This document shows, in pieces, positions 27,212 to 35,923 of a DNA stretch of 64,000 nucleotides; the first letter of the stretch is position 1, and every line of letters starts with the position of its first letter. Location: the NCBI RefSeq assembly GCF_040712075.1, contig NZ_JBFCVL010000002.1, positions 186,001 to 250,000 of the forward strand, in the 5' to 3' direction. Made by a program: the position numbers and the translations under genes. A model generated the notes under the pieces. It made no database searches. It was not told the DNA's origin and was given only the letters and a program-made list of their open reading frames with translations. Origin of the DNA: Fodinicurvata sp. EGI_FJ10296 (GTDB taxonomy: Bacteria; Pseudomonadota; Alphaproteobacteria; DSM-16000; Inquilinaceae).

Positions 27212-28642
27212 TCAGCCCTTGTCGTAGGGGTTCTTGATCTTGCGCAGCAACAGCCTGATCGGAACTCCCGGCATGTCGAATGCGTCACGCAGCCCGTTCA
27301 CCAGATAGCGCGAATACGCGTCGGGCAGTTCGTCCGGCCGCGTCGACCACAGGGCGAAGGTCGGCGGCCGCGCCTTGACCTGAGTAATATAGCGCAGCTT
27401 CAGTCGCCGCCCCGAAACCATCGGCGGCGGATGGGACTCCATCATCGCATAGAGCCACCGATTGAGACGCGCCGTTGACACCCGCTTGTTCCAGATATCG
27501 TAGGTTTCGAGAACCGTATCCATCAGCAGGGTCAGCCGTTGGCCGCGCAGCGCCGAGATCGTGACGGTCGCGACATCGCGAACCTGAGCCAATGACGTTT
27601 CCAGCCGATCCTTGAGGCGGCGGATGACCGCCTTGTGATCAGCGACGGTGTCCCATTTGTTCACCGCGACGACCAGAGCGCGCCCTTCCTCGACGACGTG
27701 CCGAGCGATGGTCAGGTCCTGCTTGTCGAGAATGCTTTCGGCATCCATGACCAGAACGACGACCTGCGACAGGCGCACACTGTTCAAAGCATCCGAAACC
27801 GACAGCCGCTCGACCTTGTTCTGCACACGGCTGCGCCGACGCATGCCAGCGGTATCGACAAGCCGGATGGCGCGATCCTTGTATGACCAGTCAACAGAAA
27901 TGCTGTCGCGGGTAACGCCCGGCTCCGGTCCGGTCAGAACCCGGTCGTCGTGCAGCAGGGCGTTGACCAGGGTCGATTTTCCGGCATTCGGGCGGCCGAT
28001 GATGGCGAGCTGGATCGGTCCGGCAGCCAGCGCGTCAGGTGCCGGGACGGTGTCATCCTCGGCCAGCCGGGCCAGTTCTTCCTCGTCGAGTTCCAGCGGA
28101 TCGATACCGCCGTCGTCGTCGCCCGCTGTCGAGGGCGGCGGCGCGTCGGGCCGTTCATACGGCAGCAGCGCCTCGACCAGATCGGCCATCCCCTGGCCAT
28201 GCGCCGCAGAGAGCGGCACGGGATCGCCAAGGCCCAGTTCGAACGCCTCGTACAGCCCGGCATCGCCCTTGCGGCCCTCGCATTTATTGGCCACCAGGAT
28301 CACGGGTGTCGGAGATTTCCTCAGTTCTTCGGCAAACTGGCGATCCATCTGCGTCAGTCCGGCCCGCGCATCGTAAATCAACAGCGCGACATCGGCCTCG
28401 GCCAATGCGCGTTCGGTCTGCCCCCGCATGCGAAAGGCAAGCGTCCCCTCCTCCGCGTCCTCGAGACCAGCGGTATCGATGGCGGTGAACGAAAACGACC
28501 CGATACGCGCCTTGCCATAGCGACGGTCGCGGGTAACGCCGGGGGTGTCGTCGACCAGCGCAAGCGACCGCCCGATCAGACGATTGAACAGCGTGGATTT
28601 TCCGACATTCGGCCGGCCGAGAATGGCGACGGTCAGAGCCAT
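27212..28642 (-). CDS. der: Ribosome biogenesis GTPase Der
   Basis: This 476-residue protein has two consecutive GTPase domains and a KH-like C terminus and is required for 50S assembly. The first domain has [17 protein letters not shown] and NKCE; the second has [18 protein letters not shown] and NKWD. The acidic linker is [19 protein letters not shown]. The first G4 motif ends in Glu instead of the usual Asp, which I believe is common in alphaproteobacterial Der. The start at 28642 aligns with the family; upstream ATGs in the same frame are less likely. Confidence 0.94.
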   Translation of the reverse strand: MALTVAILGRPNVGKSTLFNRLIGRSLALVDDTPGVTRDRRYGKARIGSFSFTAIDTAGLEDAEEGTLAFRMRGQTERALAEADVALLIYDARAGLTQMDRQFAEELRKSPTPVILVANKCEGRKGDAGLYEAFELGLGDPVPLSAAHGQGMADLVEALLPYERPDAPPPSTAGDDDGGIDPLELDEEELARLAEDDTVPAPDALAAGPIQLAIIGRPNAGKSTLVNALLHDDRVLTGPEPGVTRDSISVDWSYKDRAIRLVDTAGMRRRSRVQNKVERLSVSDALNSVRLSQVVVLVMDAESILDKQDLTIARHVVEEGRALVVAVNKWDTVADHKAVIRRLKDRLETSLAQVRDVATVTISALRGQRLTLLMDTVLETYDIWNKRVSTARLNRWLYAMMESHPPPMVSGRRLKLRYITQVKARPPTFALWSTRPDELPDAYSRYLVNGLRDAFDMPGVPIRLLLRKIKNPYDKG

Positions 28643-28872
28643 GGCCCGATTAACTTCCTGGTTCATGAAAATGGGGGCCCGAACCAATCGGACCCCGCCT
28701 TCGGACAACTACGAGCGGCGAGCAGCAGTCCGGACGGCACCGGACTACCATATCACGCAAAGCCGGTCTCGGCACAACATGCCGGAACCGGACCGGCGAT
28801 TGGCAATCGGCTCACCAGTCGGACCCGAAATCGGACCCGGTCTGAACCGGCGCGCTGCCGAAATCAGCCGGG
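28643..28872. other. Intergenic DNA between bamB and der
   Basis: The 230 bases contain no supported gene. Near 28775-28850 short CGGACCC/CCGG-rich words recur on both strands and could fold, but I see no clean terminator with a T run. The gap is long enough for a separate der promoter. Confidence 0.4.
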
Positions 28873-30201
28873 CTACCGATAGGCGATCAGCGTCGCGTTG
28901 TCATCGAGGACATAAAGCGTTCCGTTGGCGACAACCGGCGGAACCGACGAGCCGGCACCGATCTCGAAGCTGTCCACGACCTCGCCCGAGCGGGGATCGA
29001 GGACCGCCGCCGTTCCGTGCGACCCTACCGCGATCAGCCGGCCTCCGGCCAATATCGGACCGCTCCAGAGCAGCGGGTCGGTCTGGCTGTCCGGATAGCG
29101 ATACCGATCGAGCTGACGAGCCCAGCGGACACGGCCATCCGTTCGCGAAAGGGCGACAACCTGATTGCCGGATGTCACGGCGAAAACCGTATCGCCGTCC
29201 AGCCACGGTGTCGTGCCACCTCCGGCTTGCTGCTCCCATATGCGGGCGCCGCTGCGAACATCCACGGCAATCATCCGCCCGCTCTGACCCGATGCAATCG
29301 CAATCGGTCCGTCGATGACGACATCGGCCGTCACGTCGGAGATGTTGGCCCGGCCACGGCGCAATGTTGCGACGCTGTCGACCCAGAGCTCCAGGCCCGA
29401 TTCCTGCCGCAAAGCGTAGATATCGCCCGACGAATAGGGTGCGATGGCGACGCCGGGCGCAATCGACGGTCCGGCACCGCCCAGAAGGCCGGTCGGTTCC
29501 TCGATCGCGGTGTGCGACCAGCGCGGCTGGCCGTTGCCGGCATCGAGCGCGTGCATCTGGTTGTTGGCGGTTATCGCATAGACGGTATTTCCGGCCACGG
29601 TCGGGGCGCTGCGGATCGGCGCACCGATCTTGCGTGTCCAGATCAGGCCGCCATTGCTGGGGTCGACGGCGACCACTTCTCCGAAGCCGGTCGTGGCGAA
29701 CAATTTTCCGTCGGCGAATGCAAGACCACCCGCCTGGCCGCGTCCCCGTTCGTCGGGATCGCCAACGCGGACGCGCCAACGCTGGTTGCCCGACGTCGCG
29801 TCGACGGCTGCCACCCGACCCTCGGCATCCATGGTGTAGACCGTTCCGCCGGCGACGATCGGCCGCGCCGTCACGCGCCGGATGCTGCCGCTGCCCGTAC
29901 CGACATCAGTCGCCCAGACCCGAGAAAGCGGGTAGTTGAGAGCGGGATGGTCAGGATTCGCCGCCGCATTACCGCCGGCCAGTGGCCAGGCAGCATTGGT
30001 CGTCGGCGACGATATCTGGATCGGCGCGCCGGAAAGCGCCCCGTCCGGAGACAGTGTTTCCGAGGATTCCATGACCGCGATGCGTTGACCCGGCAACGGC
30101 GGATCGTCCTGACCGCCAAACCACGTATCGCAGCCGGCAACTGCCAGCACGACGGCCGCGAGTGATCCTATACGGACTAATGCACCCCCAGTTTCGATCA
30201 C
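28873..30201 (-). CDS. bamB: Outer membrane assembly lipoprotein BamB-like (PQQ beta-propeller)
   Basis: This 442-residue lipoprotein has PQQ-like beta-propeller repeats, seen as recurring GTVYTMDAEGRVAAVDATSGNQRW-type blades (about residues 110-440). The preferred start is GTG at 30201: a perfect AGGAGG lies six bases upstream, and a lipobox (VAGC) follows after a short hydrophobic stretch, cysteine about residue 24. Starts further upstream would bury the signal sequence. BamB is an accessory factor of the BAM complex that folds outer-membrane proteins. It follows a YfgM-like TPR gene and precedes der, the standard order. Confidence 0.88.
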   Translation of the reverse strand: MIETGGALVRIGSLAAVVLAVAGCDTWFGGQDDPPLPGQRIAVMESSETLSPDGALSGAPIQISSPTTNAAWPLAGGNAAANPDHPALNYPLSRVWATDVGTGSGSIRRVTARPIVAGGTVYTMDAEGRVAAVDATSGNQRWRVRVGDPDERGRGQAGGLAFADGKLFATTGFGEVVAVDPSNGGLIWTRKIGAPIRSAPTVAGNTVYAITANNQMHALDAGNGQPRWSHTAIEEPTGLLGGAGPSIAPGVAIAPYSSGDIYALRQESGLELWVDSVATLRRGRANISDVTADVVIDGPIAIASGQSGRMIAVDVRSGARIWEQQAGGGTTPWLDGDTVFAVTSGNQVVALSRTDGRVRWARQLDRYRYPDSQTDPLLWSGPILAGGRLIAVGSHGTAAVLDPRSGEVVDSFEIGAGSSVPPVVANGTLYVLDDNATLIAYR

Positions 30202-30299
30202 CCTCGACCTCCTTTCGACGCCCGTCTTCTTGTTGGCGCCTGATTTGCCCGTGCCTGAAATCAAGTCATTAACCTGGACGTCATGAACTCGTCCCCACG

Positions 30300-30956
30300 T
30301 CATGAACCCGACGGCGCGGCTTGTCCATCGTGCAGCGCCAGCATCTCTGACGCACGGGATCGAATACCCGGCGGCGCGTCTTCGCTGTCGGCCAGCGCCT
30401 GCCATTCCGGGATGGCATCGGCGATGCGCCCCTCGCGGCTATAGAGGAGCGCCACCATTTCGCGTGCGGAGAAGCGCCAGGGACTGGTACCGGCAGCAAG
30501 CGGCGTCAGGTCATCGCGGAGCGAGGCAGGGTCGCCATTATCCAGATCGTGCAGAACAGCGAGCACGGTCGCGGCGTCGGACCACGGAGCCTGTGTCTGT
30601 TCGGCGATCAGACGATACGCCGCGACGGCGTCCTCGCGCCTGCCCGATTCGGCGAGCAATGCGGCCTCGTGGAAGCGGGCAACCGTCAACTGGCCGCCAT
30701 CGGCCGACTGCAGATAGGACTGAATGGCCGCAAGGCCGGCCTCGGTGTCTTCCGCCGCCGTTTCGCTCGCCCTGATCAACTCGGCGGTTTGTGCGCGGTC
30801 GCGGTTTTCGGCGTAATTCTGATAGAATACCCACCCCGCCGATGCCGCCACGACGAACACGACAGCCGCGACGATCCAGGTCCCATAGCGCTGCCAGACC
30901 TGTTTGGCGCGGTCCTCGCGCATTGACTCGTCGATTTCACGGAAAATATCGGACAT
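30300..30956 (-). CDS. YfgM-like tetratricopeptide membrane protein
   Basis: This 218-residue protein has a cytoplasmic N terminus (MSDIFREIDESMREDR), one membrane anchor (about residues 27-47) and a periplasmic helical-repeat region. E. coli YfgM interacts with the SecYEG-PpiD chaperone network and is also next to bamB. The frame is open 40 codons upstream, but the MSDIFREID start is the typical one. It is 98 bases upstream of bamB. Confidence 0.85.
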   Translation of the reverse strand: MSDIFREIDESMREDRAKQVWQRYGTWIVAAVVFVVAASAGWVFYQNYAENRDRAQTAELIRASETAAEDTEAGLAAIQSYLQSADGGQLTVARFHEAALLAESGRREDAVAAYRLIAEQTQAPWSDAATVLAVLHDLDNGDPASLRDDLTPLAAGTSPWRFSAREMVALLYSREGRIADAIPEWQALADSEDAPPGIRSRASEMLALHDGQAAPSGS

Positions 30957-31253
30957 CGTACTCGGCCATCCCGTCGCGTGGGCGTCATGCCCGGTGAGTT
31001 CAAGCCCAACGAATTTGGGCCCGGCAGTCTTGCCAGGGGCGGACAGAGATCGGCCCGCCTGTTGGCGAGTTACCAATCCCCCGCGACCGGGTCAAGCACG
31101 ACCGCCGGTCGCCCCCCGTTCATCCCTCCATTCGCCCCCGACCGGGGGCCAATTCGGTCCAGTGGACGATTGCTGGACGCGGAGCCCTTTTCGATGAACA
31201 ATACGTGAAAAAGTGGGAGTGTCGATCTTCAGGCGTAACGGAGTCACCACACC
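30957..31253. other. Divergent intergenic region
   Basis: These 297 bases separate the YfgM-like gene (-) from the DUF2794 gene (+). They contain proline-codon-rich frames on both strands but nothing that looks like a conserved protein. Promoters for both directions must lie here. An AT-rich patch at about 31185-31212 is the only obvious candidate. Confidence 0.4.
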
Positions 31254-31643
31254 ATGTCTTCCGCAATGGAAACGCCCCCCGTGCACCGGAAAGCCGGCCA
31301 ACGGGACAGCCGCATTGTCCGGCTTTCGGATTATCGGCGAAAACGCGCAGGCCGGGTCTTCTTCGATCGTTCCGAACTGTCCCAGCTCCTGGCTCTCTAC
31401 AGCACCCATGTCTCTGAAGGCGACTGGCGGGACTATGCCATCGACCACTCGTCCGGCATAGCGGTCTTCAGCGTGTTTCGTCATACCCATGACAAGGCCC
31501 TGTTCTCGATTGCGAAGATCCCGCAACCGCGCGGCATCGAGTTCGCGGTGTTCGACTCCAACCGCCGGATTGCACGCTCCTCGTCGCTGAGGGATGCCAT
31601 CGACTGTCTGAGGCGACCGCGGCTCAGGGTGATCAGCGACTGA
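31254..31643 (+). CDS. DUF2794 domain-containing protein
   Basis: This 129-residue soluble protein matches the alphaproteobacterial DUF2794 family. The family core FFDRSELSQLLALYSTHV-x-EGDWRDYAIDH is present, followed by AVFSVFRHTHDKALFSIAK. The first 30 residues are basic and probably flexible. No function is established for the family. GGAGT lies about nine bases upstream of the ATG. It leads a small (+) strand cluster of short genes. Confidence 0.8.
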   Translation: MSSAMETPPVHRKAGQRDSRIVRLSDYRRKRAGRVFFDRSELSQLLALYSTHVSEGDWRDYAIDHSSGIAVFSVFRHTHDKALFSIAKIPQPRGIEFAVFDSNRRIARSSSLRDAIDCLRRPRLRVISD

Positions 31644-31811
31644 AGAGCCGGTCCGCCCCCCGCACTGGCCCAGCTGCCGGTCGGGGGCCGTCGTTATGAC
31701 GCGTTTGTTCTTGTTATGTTCTCATCCAGGGGATACCATCGCCGCCATGGCGCCGACATTCCGGCCGCCACTTGATGACATGCCCTTCAAAGACATGGCG
31801 GAACCGATGAT

Positions 31812-32093
31812 ATGGGTGCGATCAAACGGGAACAACTGGACCGGCAGGAGAAGGCGGCAGGACAGCCGGCAACGCTATCGGATCTCCATGCCGGCGGCAA
31901 CGATGTCTTTTGCTGGTGCAATCGCTGCCGGCACAACGCGGTCGTGCCGTTGGCGACATTGATTGGCCGTCTGGGAGCGGCTTTTCCGGTCCCGGAAGTC
32001 GGCGCACGAATGGTTTGCGGGCGCTGCGGCGCCAGAGATGTCGCGACCCGGCCGGCCTGGCCCCATGAAGCACCGGTTACCCGTCATGGCTGA
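31812..32093 (+). CDS. Small zinc-ribbon-like protein
   Basis: This 93-residue protein carries two cysteine knuckles, CWCNRC near residue 34 and CGRCG near residue 70, spaced as in a zinc ribbon. The region between is hydrophobic (PLATLIGRLGAAFPVPEVG). Such proteins can bind nucleic acid or another protein; there is no direct hint here. Upstream SD support is weak (GGAA about ten bases away), but the paired cysteines argue for a real gene. Confidence 0.6.
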   Translation: MGAIKREQLDRQEKAAGQPATLSDLHAGGNDVFCWCNRCRHNAVVPLATLIGRLGAAFPVPEVGARMVCGRCGARDVATRPAWPHEAPVTRHG

Positions 32094-32225
32094 AGTCGGT
32101 GCACCCGACCCAAACGGGGTAGGCTCCCGCATCCGATAACGGAAAAGTTCACAAAATAGTCTCTGAACCAAACGACCACTATGAGCGTATACTTGAATGA
32201 ACAACTTAACCGGAGGGACGGCAAG

Positions 32226-32414
32226 ATGCTGACACAAACCGATATAAACGCTATCGCCCTATCCCTTGACGCAAGCCTGGGAGAAACAGCGATAGCCGCC
32301 GCCGTGCTGAGAGCACAATGGGCAAGCGCCAGCGGCGACCAGGACAAGACATACAACTGGAAGCGCATTGCCGAACAGTTGGAAGTCATGCGGGCGAGCA
32401 CGACGGTCCATTGA
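32226..32414 (+). CDS. 62-residue hypothetical protein
   Basis: The ATG at 32226 has GGAGGG eight bases upstream, and a strong terminator lies 24 bases after the stop, so this looks like a real short transcription unit. The product is helical and polar (MLTQTDINAIALSLDASLG, then AAVLRAQWASASGDQDKTYNWKR-type sequence). I do not recognise the family. An in-frame ATG at 32181 is less likely. Confidence 0.55.
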   Translation: MLTQTDINAIALSLDASLGETAIAAAVLRAQWASASGDQDKTYNWKRIAEQLEVMRASTTVH

Positions 32415-32437
32415 ACGCCATGTTCTACCCACAGGAA

Positions 32438-32472
32438 AAGGGCCGGCTGTCGATGGAAGACAGCCGGCCCTT
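32438..32472 (+). terminator. Strong rho-independent terminator
   Basis: A 14-base perfect stem (AAGGGCCGGCTGTC with its complement) closes on a seven-base loop, with only a short T-rich end (CTTAT). It lies just after the 62-residue gene and before the 3' end of the convergent gene at 32560, so it may serve both strands. Confidence 0.8.
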
Positions 32473-32559
32473 ATAGTCTGAATCGCGACAATCGACACTA
32501 TTCAGTTCGATATCACGCGCGCCTGGTCTCGTTCGGTGACGGGCCGATGAACTGCGCGT

Positions 32560-33171
32560 TCAATCGGTGACGTCGGAACCGGTATAGCGCTTGAACAGAA
32601 GCTTTACGGTCTGTTTGGCAAGATTCTTGTCCGCCGAATTCAGTATATGCTGATCGCCGTAGCGGCCTGAATTATAATTGATTTTCCAGCGTCGGCTGCG
32701 CTGGAAAAAACCCTTGCTGTGGTGCAGTTCGCCGCCCAGGACGCCGCTGTAATTGCCGATGATGAATTGTTCTCTGGCAGCCGCGCCGCCGACCATTTGC
32801 GAAAGCACCGTACCCCCGCGTATGTGGCTGGCCAGGGTCGGATGCCCGAGCATCAGGAATTTCCGCAGATCGTCATCGGACATGACGATATTCGGGAAGA
32901 ATTTTGCCATGAAAGCCTTGATGGCGCCAAGGCTGGTCGCCTCGAACCCGATGATGAGTTGTGACCACAGCCCCATCGGGCTTTCTTTCAGAAGCCAGTT
33001 GATGACAATGCCGTTCATGCGCCATTCCGGGTCGAGCGGCGTGGGTTCCTGCGACAGATCCAGCCAGAACGGATTGTAGGCGACTCCCTGCTCGGTCGAC
33101 TTGACCTTTGGCGGGCTGTGCGAAACGCCGGAGGCTCCCCCACGATGAACACCAAGTGTAATATCAGGCAT
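32560..33171 (-). CDS. Orphan hypothetical protein, possible toxin-like C terminus
   Basis: This 203-residue protein is not one I recognise. It has no signal peptide or membrane anchor; a Trp-rich hydrophobic patch spans about residues 52-75 and a GGTVLSQMVGGAA segment lies near 118-130. The last 65 residues contain GGELHHSKGF and WKINYNSGRYG and are rich in Asn, Lys and Tyr. HS...NSGxY patterns of this sort occur at the ends of some predicted toxins; that likeness is from memory and weak. Base composition is clearly more AT-rich than the neighbours, which suggests transfer. A hairpin (33211-33227) lies in its leader. Confidence 0.6.
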   Translation of the reverse strand: MPDITLGVHRGGASGVSHSPPKVKSTEQGVAYNPFWLDLSQEPTPLDPEWRMNGIVINWLLKESPMGLWSQLIIGFEATSLGAIKAFMAKFFPNIVMSDDDLRKFLMLGHPTLASHIRGGTVLSQMVGGAAAREQFIIGNYSGVLGGELHHSKGFFQRSRRWKINYNSGRYGDQHILNSADKNLAKQTVKLLFKRYTGSDVTD

Positions 33172-33210
33172 GATCCACCCCTATAGTTGCAATATGCGGT
33201 CTTATACACA

Positions 33211-33227
33211 ACCGGCGCACTGCCGGT
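33211..33227. repeat. Short inverted repeat upstream of the orphan gene
   Basis: ACCGGC and GCCGGT form a perfect six-base stem with a five-base loop, 40 bases before the start of the minus-strand gene at 33171. It could be an operator or an RNA hairpin in the leader. Confidence 0.35.
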
Positions 33228-33372
33228 GACTTTGTCCGAGGAAAATCACAGATTATCCGTATCCAGCGTACTTGCAGCAAAATTCGACGAAGGGATGTGA
33301 GTTCGTGAGATTGCAGAACGGGCGCGGTCGCAGGGGGGCACAGGGGGGGACACACAGCAACGGGCCGTCGCA

Positions 33373-33415
33373 TATAGCAAGCTCTATACAAATTGCCTGT
33401 GAGAATGATAATGAG
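33373..33415. promoter_or_regulatory. Candidate metal-responsive control region upstream of mntR
   Basis: Two elements lie close together. The first is TATAG-CAAGCT-CTATA, a perfect five-base inverted repeat (33373-33388) that resembles a degenerate MntR box. The second is TGAGAATGATAATGAG (33400-33415), which resembles half of a Fur box and also contains GATAAT as a possible -10. The region separates mntR from the divergent orphan gene. The Fur reading is only a resemblance. Confidence 0.35.
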
Positions 33416-33450
33416 ACGCCAGCCGCAATGGAACGACGCCCCCTGCCCCG

Positions 33451-33942
33451 ATGAAAAACCCCAAGCGCGCCCGCACCAACCAGCCGGCCCTGATCGATGC
33501 CGAAAGCCACGCGGAAGGTTTCCGCAAGGCCCGCAATGCCCGTCGGACCGAATTGGCGGAAGATTACGTCGAGTTGATCGCCGATTTCATGGACGCCCAT
33601 GGCGAAGCCCGACAGGTCGACATCGCCCAGCGCCTGGGCGTGGCTCAACCGACCGTCGCCAAAATGCTCAAGCGGCTGGACGAGGAAGGACTGATCTCAC
33701 GCCGCCCGTATCGGGGCGTCTTTTTGACCGACGCCGGCAAACAGCTTGCCGAGACCAGCCGCAAGCGCCATCAGCTCGTTGAGGCTTTCCTGTTATCGCT
33801 GGGGGTTGGACACGATGCCGCGCGCAGCGACGCGGAAGGCATCGAACACCATGTCAGTGACGAAACGCTTCAGGCGTTCGAGCGATTTCTCCATGGCCGC
33901 ACTACCGGTCCCGGCAGAATCCCGGACGAAACCCCGGACTGA
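33451..33942 (+). CDS. mntR: Manganese-binding transcriptional regulator MntR
   Basis: This 163-residue DtxR-family repressor closely follows E. coli-type MntR. Marks are [14 protein letters not shown], the recognition helix region [33 protein letters not shown], and the metal/dimer segment [14 protein letters not shown] near residue 130. It lacks the SH3-like third domain of DtxR/IdeR, as MntR does. With Mn(II) it should repress uptake genes; the adjacent transporter has a matching box in its promoter. A short Arg-rich N-terminal extension precedes the conserved GFRKAR segment. Confidence 0.92.
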   Translation: MKNPKRARTNQPALIDAESHAEGFRKARNARRTELAEDYVELIADFMDAHGEARQVDIAQRLGVAQPTVAKMLKRLDEEGLISRRPYRGVFLTDAGKQLAETSRKRHQLVEAFLLSLGVGHDAARSDAEGIEHHVSDETLQAFERFLHGRTTGPGRIPDETPD

Positions 33943-34003
33943 GGATGAGCCGGGCTGAAAACCGAATTCCGGAGCGGGCCGGCTCGGCACCGGTGTGATC
34001 CCA

Positions 34004-34038
34004 TTGACATATGCGGCACCAAAATATAGCCTAGGCTA
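34004..34038 (+). promoter_or_regulatory. Promoter with MntR-type operator, manganese transporter operon
   Basis: A consensus TTGACA (34004-34009) is followed after 15-17 bases by the -10 region. Over that -10 lies the perfect palindrome TAGC-CTAG-GCTA (34027-34038), flanked by A/T runs. TAGC-N4-GCTA is the core of the enterobacterial MntR box. Binding here would block RNA polymerase directly, so the operon should be off in high manganese. The transporter start follows 24 bases downstream. Confidence 0.75.
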
Positions 34039-34062
34039 ATTCTCTTACGGAAGGCAAACTGG

Positions 34063-35079
34063 ATGACAAATGGGTATAGGATAAAGCTGCGGCTCGCCCC
34101 GCTGGCCAGGTCGTTGCCACTGATGGTTCTGTCAGCAGTTGCCGGCACGACCGTCGCTAATGCCGATTCCACGCCATCGAATGACACCCCGCTCGACGTC
34201 GTGGTGACGATCGGGATGATCGGCGATGTCGTGAAGAATGTCGGCGGCGACTGCGTAACAGTGACCGCCCTTATGGGGCCCGGCGTCGACCCTCATTTAT
34301 ATCAGGCAAGCGCGCGGGACGTTCAGGCCTTTCGCGACGCACAGGTCATCTTCTATTCGGGATATACACTTGAGGGACAACTCGGCGACGTTCTGGAACG
34401 CTTCTCCGAGACAAAGCCGACGGTTGCGGTCTCCCCGGCATCAATTCCTCCCGAAGAATTGATCACCGTGCAGGACGGCTCCGGCAACGACCCGCATTTA
34501 TGGATGGATGCCGGCTTGTGGTCGCGCATCGTCCCCACGATCGCCGGGACGATGACGGAACTTCGCCCCGATTGCGGCGACGCGATCGAGGCGAACGCCG
34601 CCTCGTATGCCGCCCAACTTGCCGCGTTGGACGACTGGGTCCATGAAAGCGTTGCCACCATACCAGAGGATCGGCGCACGATGATCACGGCTCATGACGC
34701 TTTCGCCTATTATGGCCGGGCCTACGGAATAGACGTCGTCGGCATTCAGGGCATCAGCACTGAAGCCGAAGCCTCGGTCGCAGACATTCGCGAAACGGCG
34801 GACATGGTTGCGGAACTGGGCGTACCGGCGGTCTTCGTGGAAACAACGATCAACCCCCGGACGATGCAGGCCGTCATCGATGCGGCCAGGCAAGGCGGAC
34901 ACGACGTCGAGATTGGCGGAGAACTTTATTCCGACGCGATGGGTGACGACGGTACCGCGAGCGGTACATATATCGGTATGATACATTCCAACACCGTCCA
35001 CATCGTCGACGCTCTGGGCGGGACGGTGCCTCCCCTGCCCGACGCCCTGGCCGGCTGGGCAGAACAGTGGAACCTGTAG
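34063..35079 (+). CDS. mntA: Manganese ABC transporter substrate-binding lipoprotein-type protein
   Basis: This 338-residue protein is a cluster A-I (PsaA/ZnuA/SitA) solute-binding protein. It starts with a signal peptide (basic, then a hydrophobic core, cleavage after ANA near residue 32) and no lipobox is seen. The four metal ligands fit the manganese/iron type: His in VDPHLYQ, His in NDPHLWMD, Glu in FVETTINP and Asp in LYSDAMG. It lacks the His-rich loop of zinc-binding ZnuA. It lies 21 bases upstream of the ATPase gene and begins an operon under an MntR box. Confidence 0.9.
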   Translation: MTNGYRIKLRLAPLARSLPLMVLSAVAGTTVANADSTPSNDTPLDVVVTIGMIGDVVKNVGGDCVTVTALMGPGVDPHLYQASARDVQAFRDAQVIFYSGYTLEGQLGDVLERFSETKPTVAVSPASIPPEELITVQDGSGNDPHLWMDAGLWSRIVPTIAGTMTELRPDCGDAIEANAASYAAQLAALDDWVHESVATIPEDRRTMITAHDAFAYYGRAYGIDVVGIQGISTEAEASVADIRETADMVAELGVPAVFVETTINPRTMQAVIDAARQGGHDVEIGGELYSDAMGDDGTASGTYIGMIHSNTVHIVDALGGTVPPLPDALAGWAEQWNL

Positions 35080-35100
35080 CAACCGGATCGGGAGCGCGAC

Positions 35101-35922
35101 ATGAATGATTTGCTTCATGAGCCGTCGCTCGCACTGCATGTCGAAGACCTGACAGTCAGCTATCACAGCAAACCTGTCCTTTGGGATATCGATTTCGACG
35201 TCCCGCCCGGCATGATGACGGCGATTATCGGGCCCAACGGTGCGGGAAAAAGCACGCTGATCAAGGCTGTTCTCGGTCTGATACGGCCGACAGCGGGCCA
35301 TGTCCGCATTTTCGGACGTCCCTACAAGGCGCAGAGACGGCGGGTCGGCTATGTGCCGCAACGCTCCAGCGTCGATTGGGATTTTCCGACGACCGCTCTC
35401 GACGTCGTGACGATGGGCCTCTACGGGCATCTCGGCTGGCTGAGACGCCCCGGCCGGCTGGAGCGGGAAGAAGCCACCCACGCCCTGGATCAGGTCGGTA
35501 TGGCAGATTACGCCGGCCGCCAGATCAGCCAGCTTTCCGGAGGGCAGCAGCAGCGCGTGTTTCTGGCGCGCGCGCTGGTTCAGCAGGCCGACGTCTATTT
35601 TCTGGACGAACCCATGGCCGGCGTGGACGCAACGACGGAACGCGCCATCGTCGACATCCTGCGCACGCTCCGCGATCAGGGCAAGACGCTGATTGTCGTC
35701 CATCACGATCTCCAGACGGTGCGCGACTATTTCGACTGGCTGCTGATCCTCAATGTTCGCGCGGTCGCCCAGGGCCGCGTGCGCGACGTCTATACGGCCG
35801 AAAATCTGCGCCGGGCTTATGGCGGCCGGATCGCCCTGATCGAGCACGAGACGTTTCCGGGCAGCGAAACCGTAGCGCCGCGCCGGGACCCAGGCAGAGC
35901 CCGGATCGGGAACGAGGGATAG
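35101..35922 (+). CDS. mntB: Manganese ABC transporter ATP-binding protein
   Basis: This 273-residue ATPase has Walker A GPNGAGKSTLI (about residue 43), the Q-loop GYVPQRSSVDWDFP, the signature QLSGGQQQRVFLARAL (about 145), Walker B VYFLDEPMAGVD and the switch His in VVHHD. VPQRSSVDWDFP is typical of the Mn/Zn/Fe cluster. The C-terminal 25 residues are variable. It ends one base before the next gene. Confidence 0.93.
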   Translation: MNDLLHEPSLALHVEDLTVSYHSKPVLWDIDFDVPPGMMTAIIGPNGAGKSTLIKAVLGLIRPTAGHVRIFGRPYKAQRRRVGYVPQRSSVDWDFPTTALDVVTMGLYGHLGWLRRPGRLEREEATHALDQVGMADYAGRQISQLSGGQQQRVFLARALVQQADVYFLDEPMAGVDATTERAIVDILRTLRDQGKTLIVVHHDLQTVRDYFDWLLILNVRAVAQGRVRDVYTAENLRRAYGGRIALIEHETFPGSETVAPRRDPGRARIGNEG

Positions 35923-35923
35923 A

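Noticed and set aside
27900-28642. Loss of GTP binding in Der because of NKCE
   Set aside because: All other G motifs are intact and I believe this change is common in the class.
34498-35847. Long open frame on the minus strand across the manganese transporter
   Set aside because: It lies opposite well-supported genes and its product resembles no protein; a GC-rich shadow.
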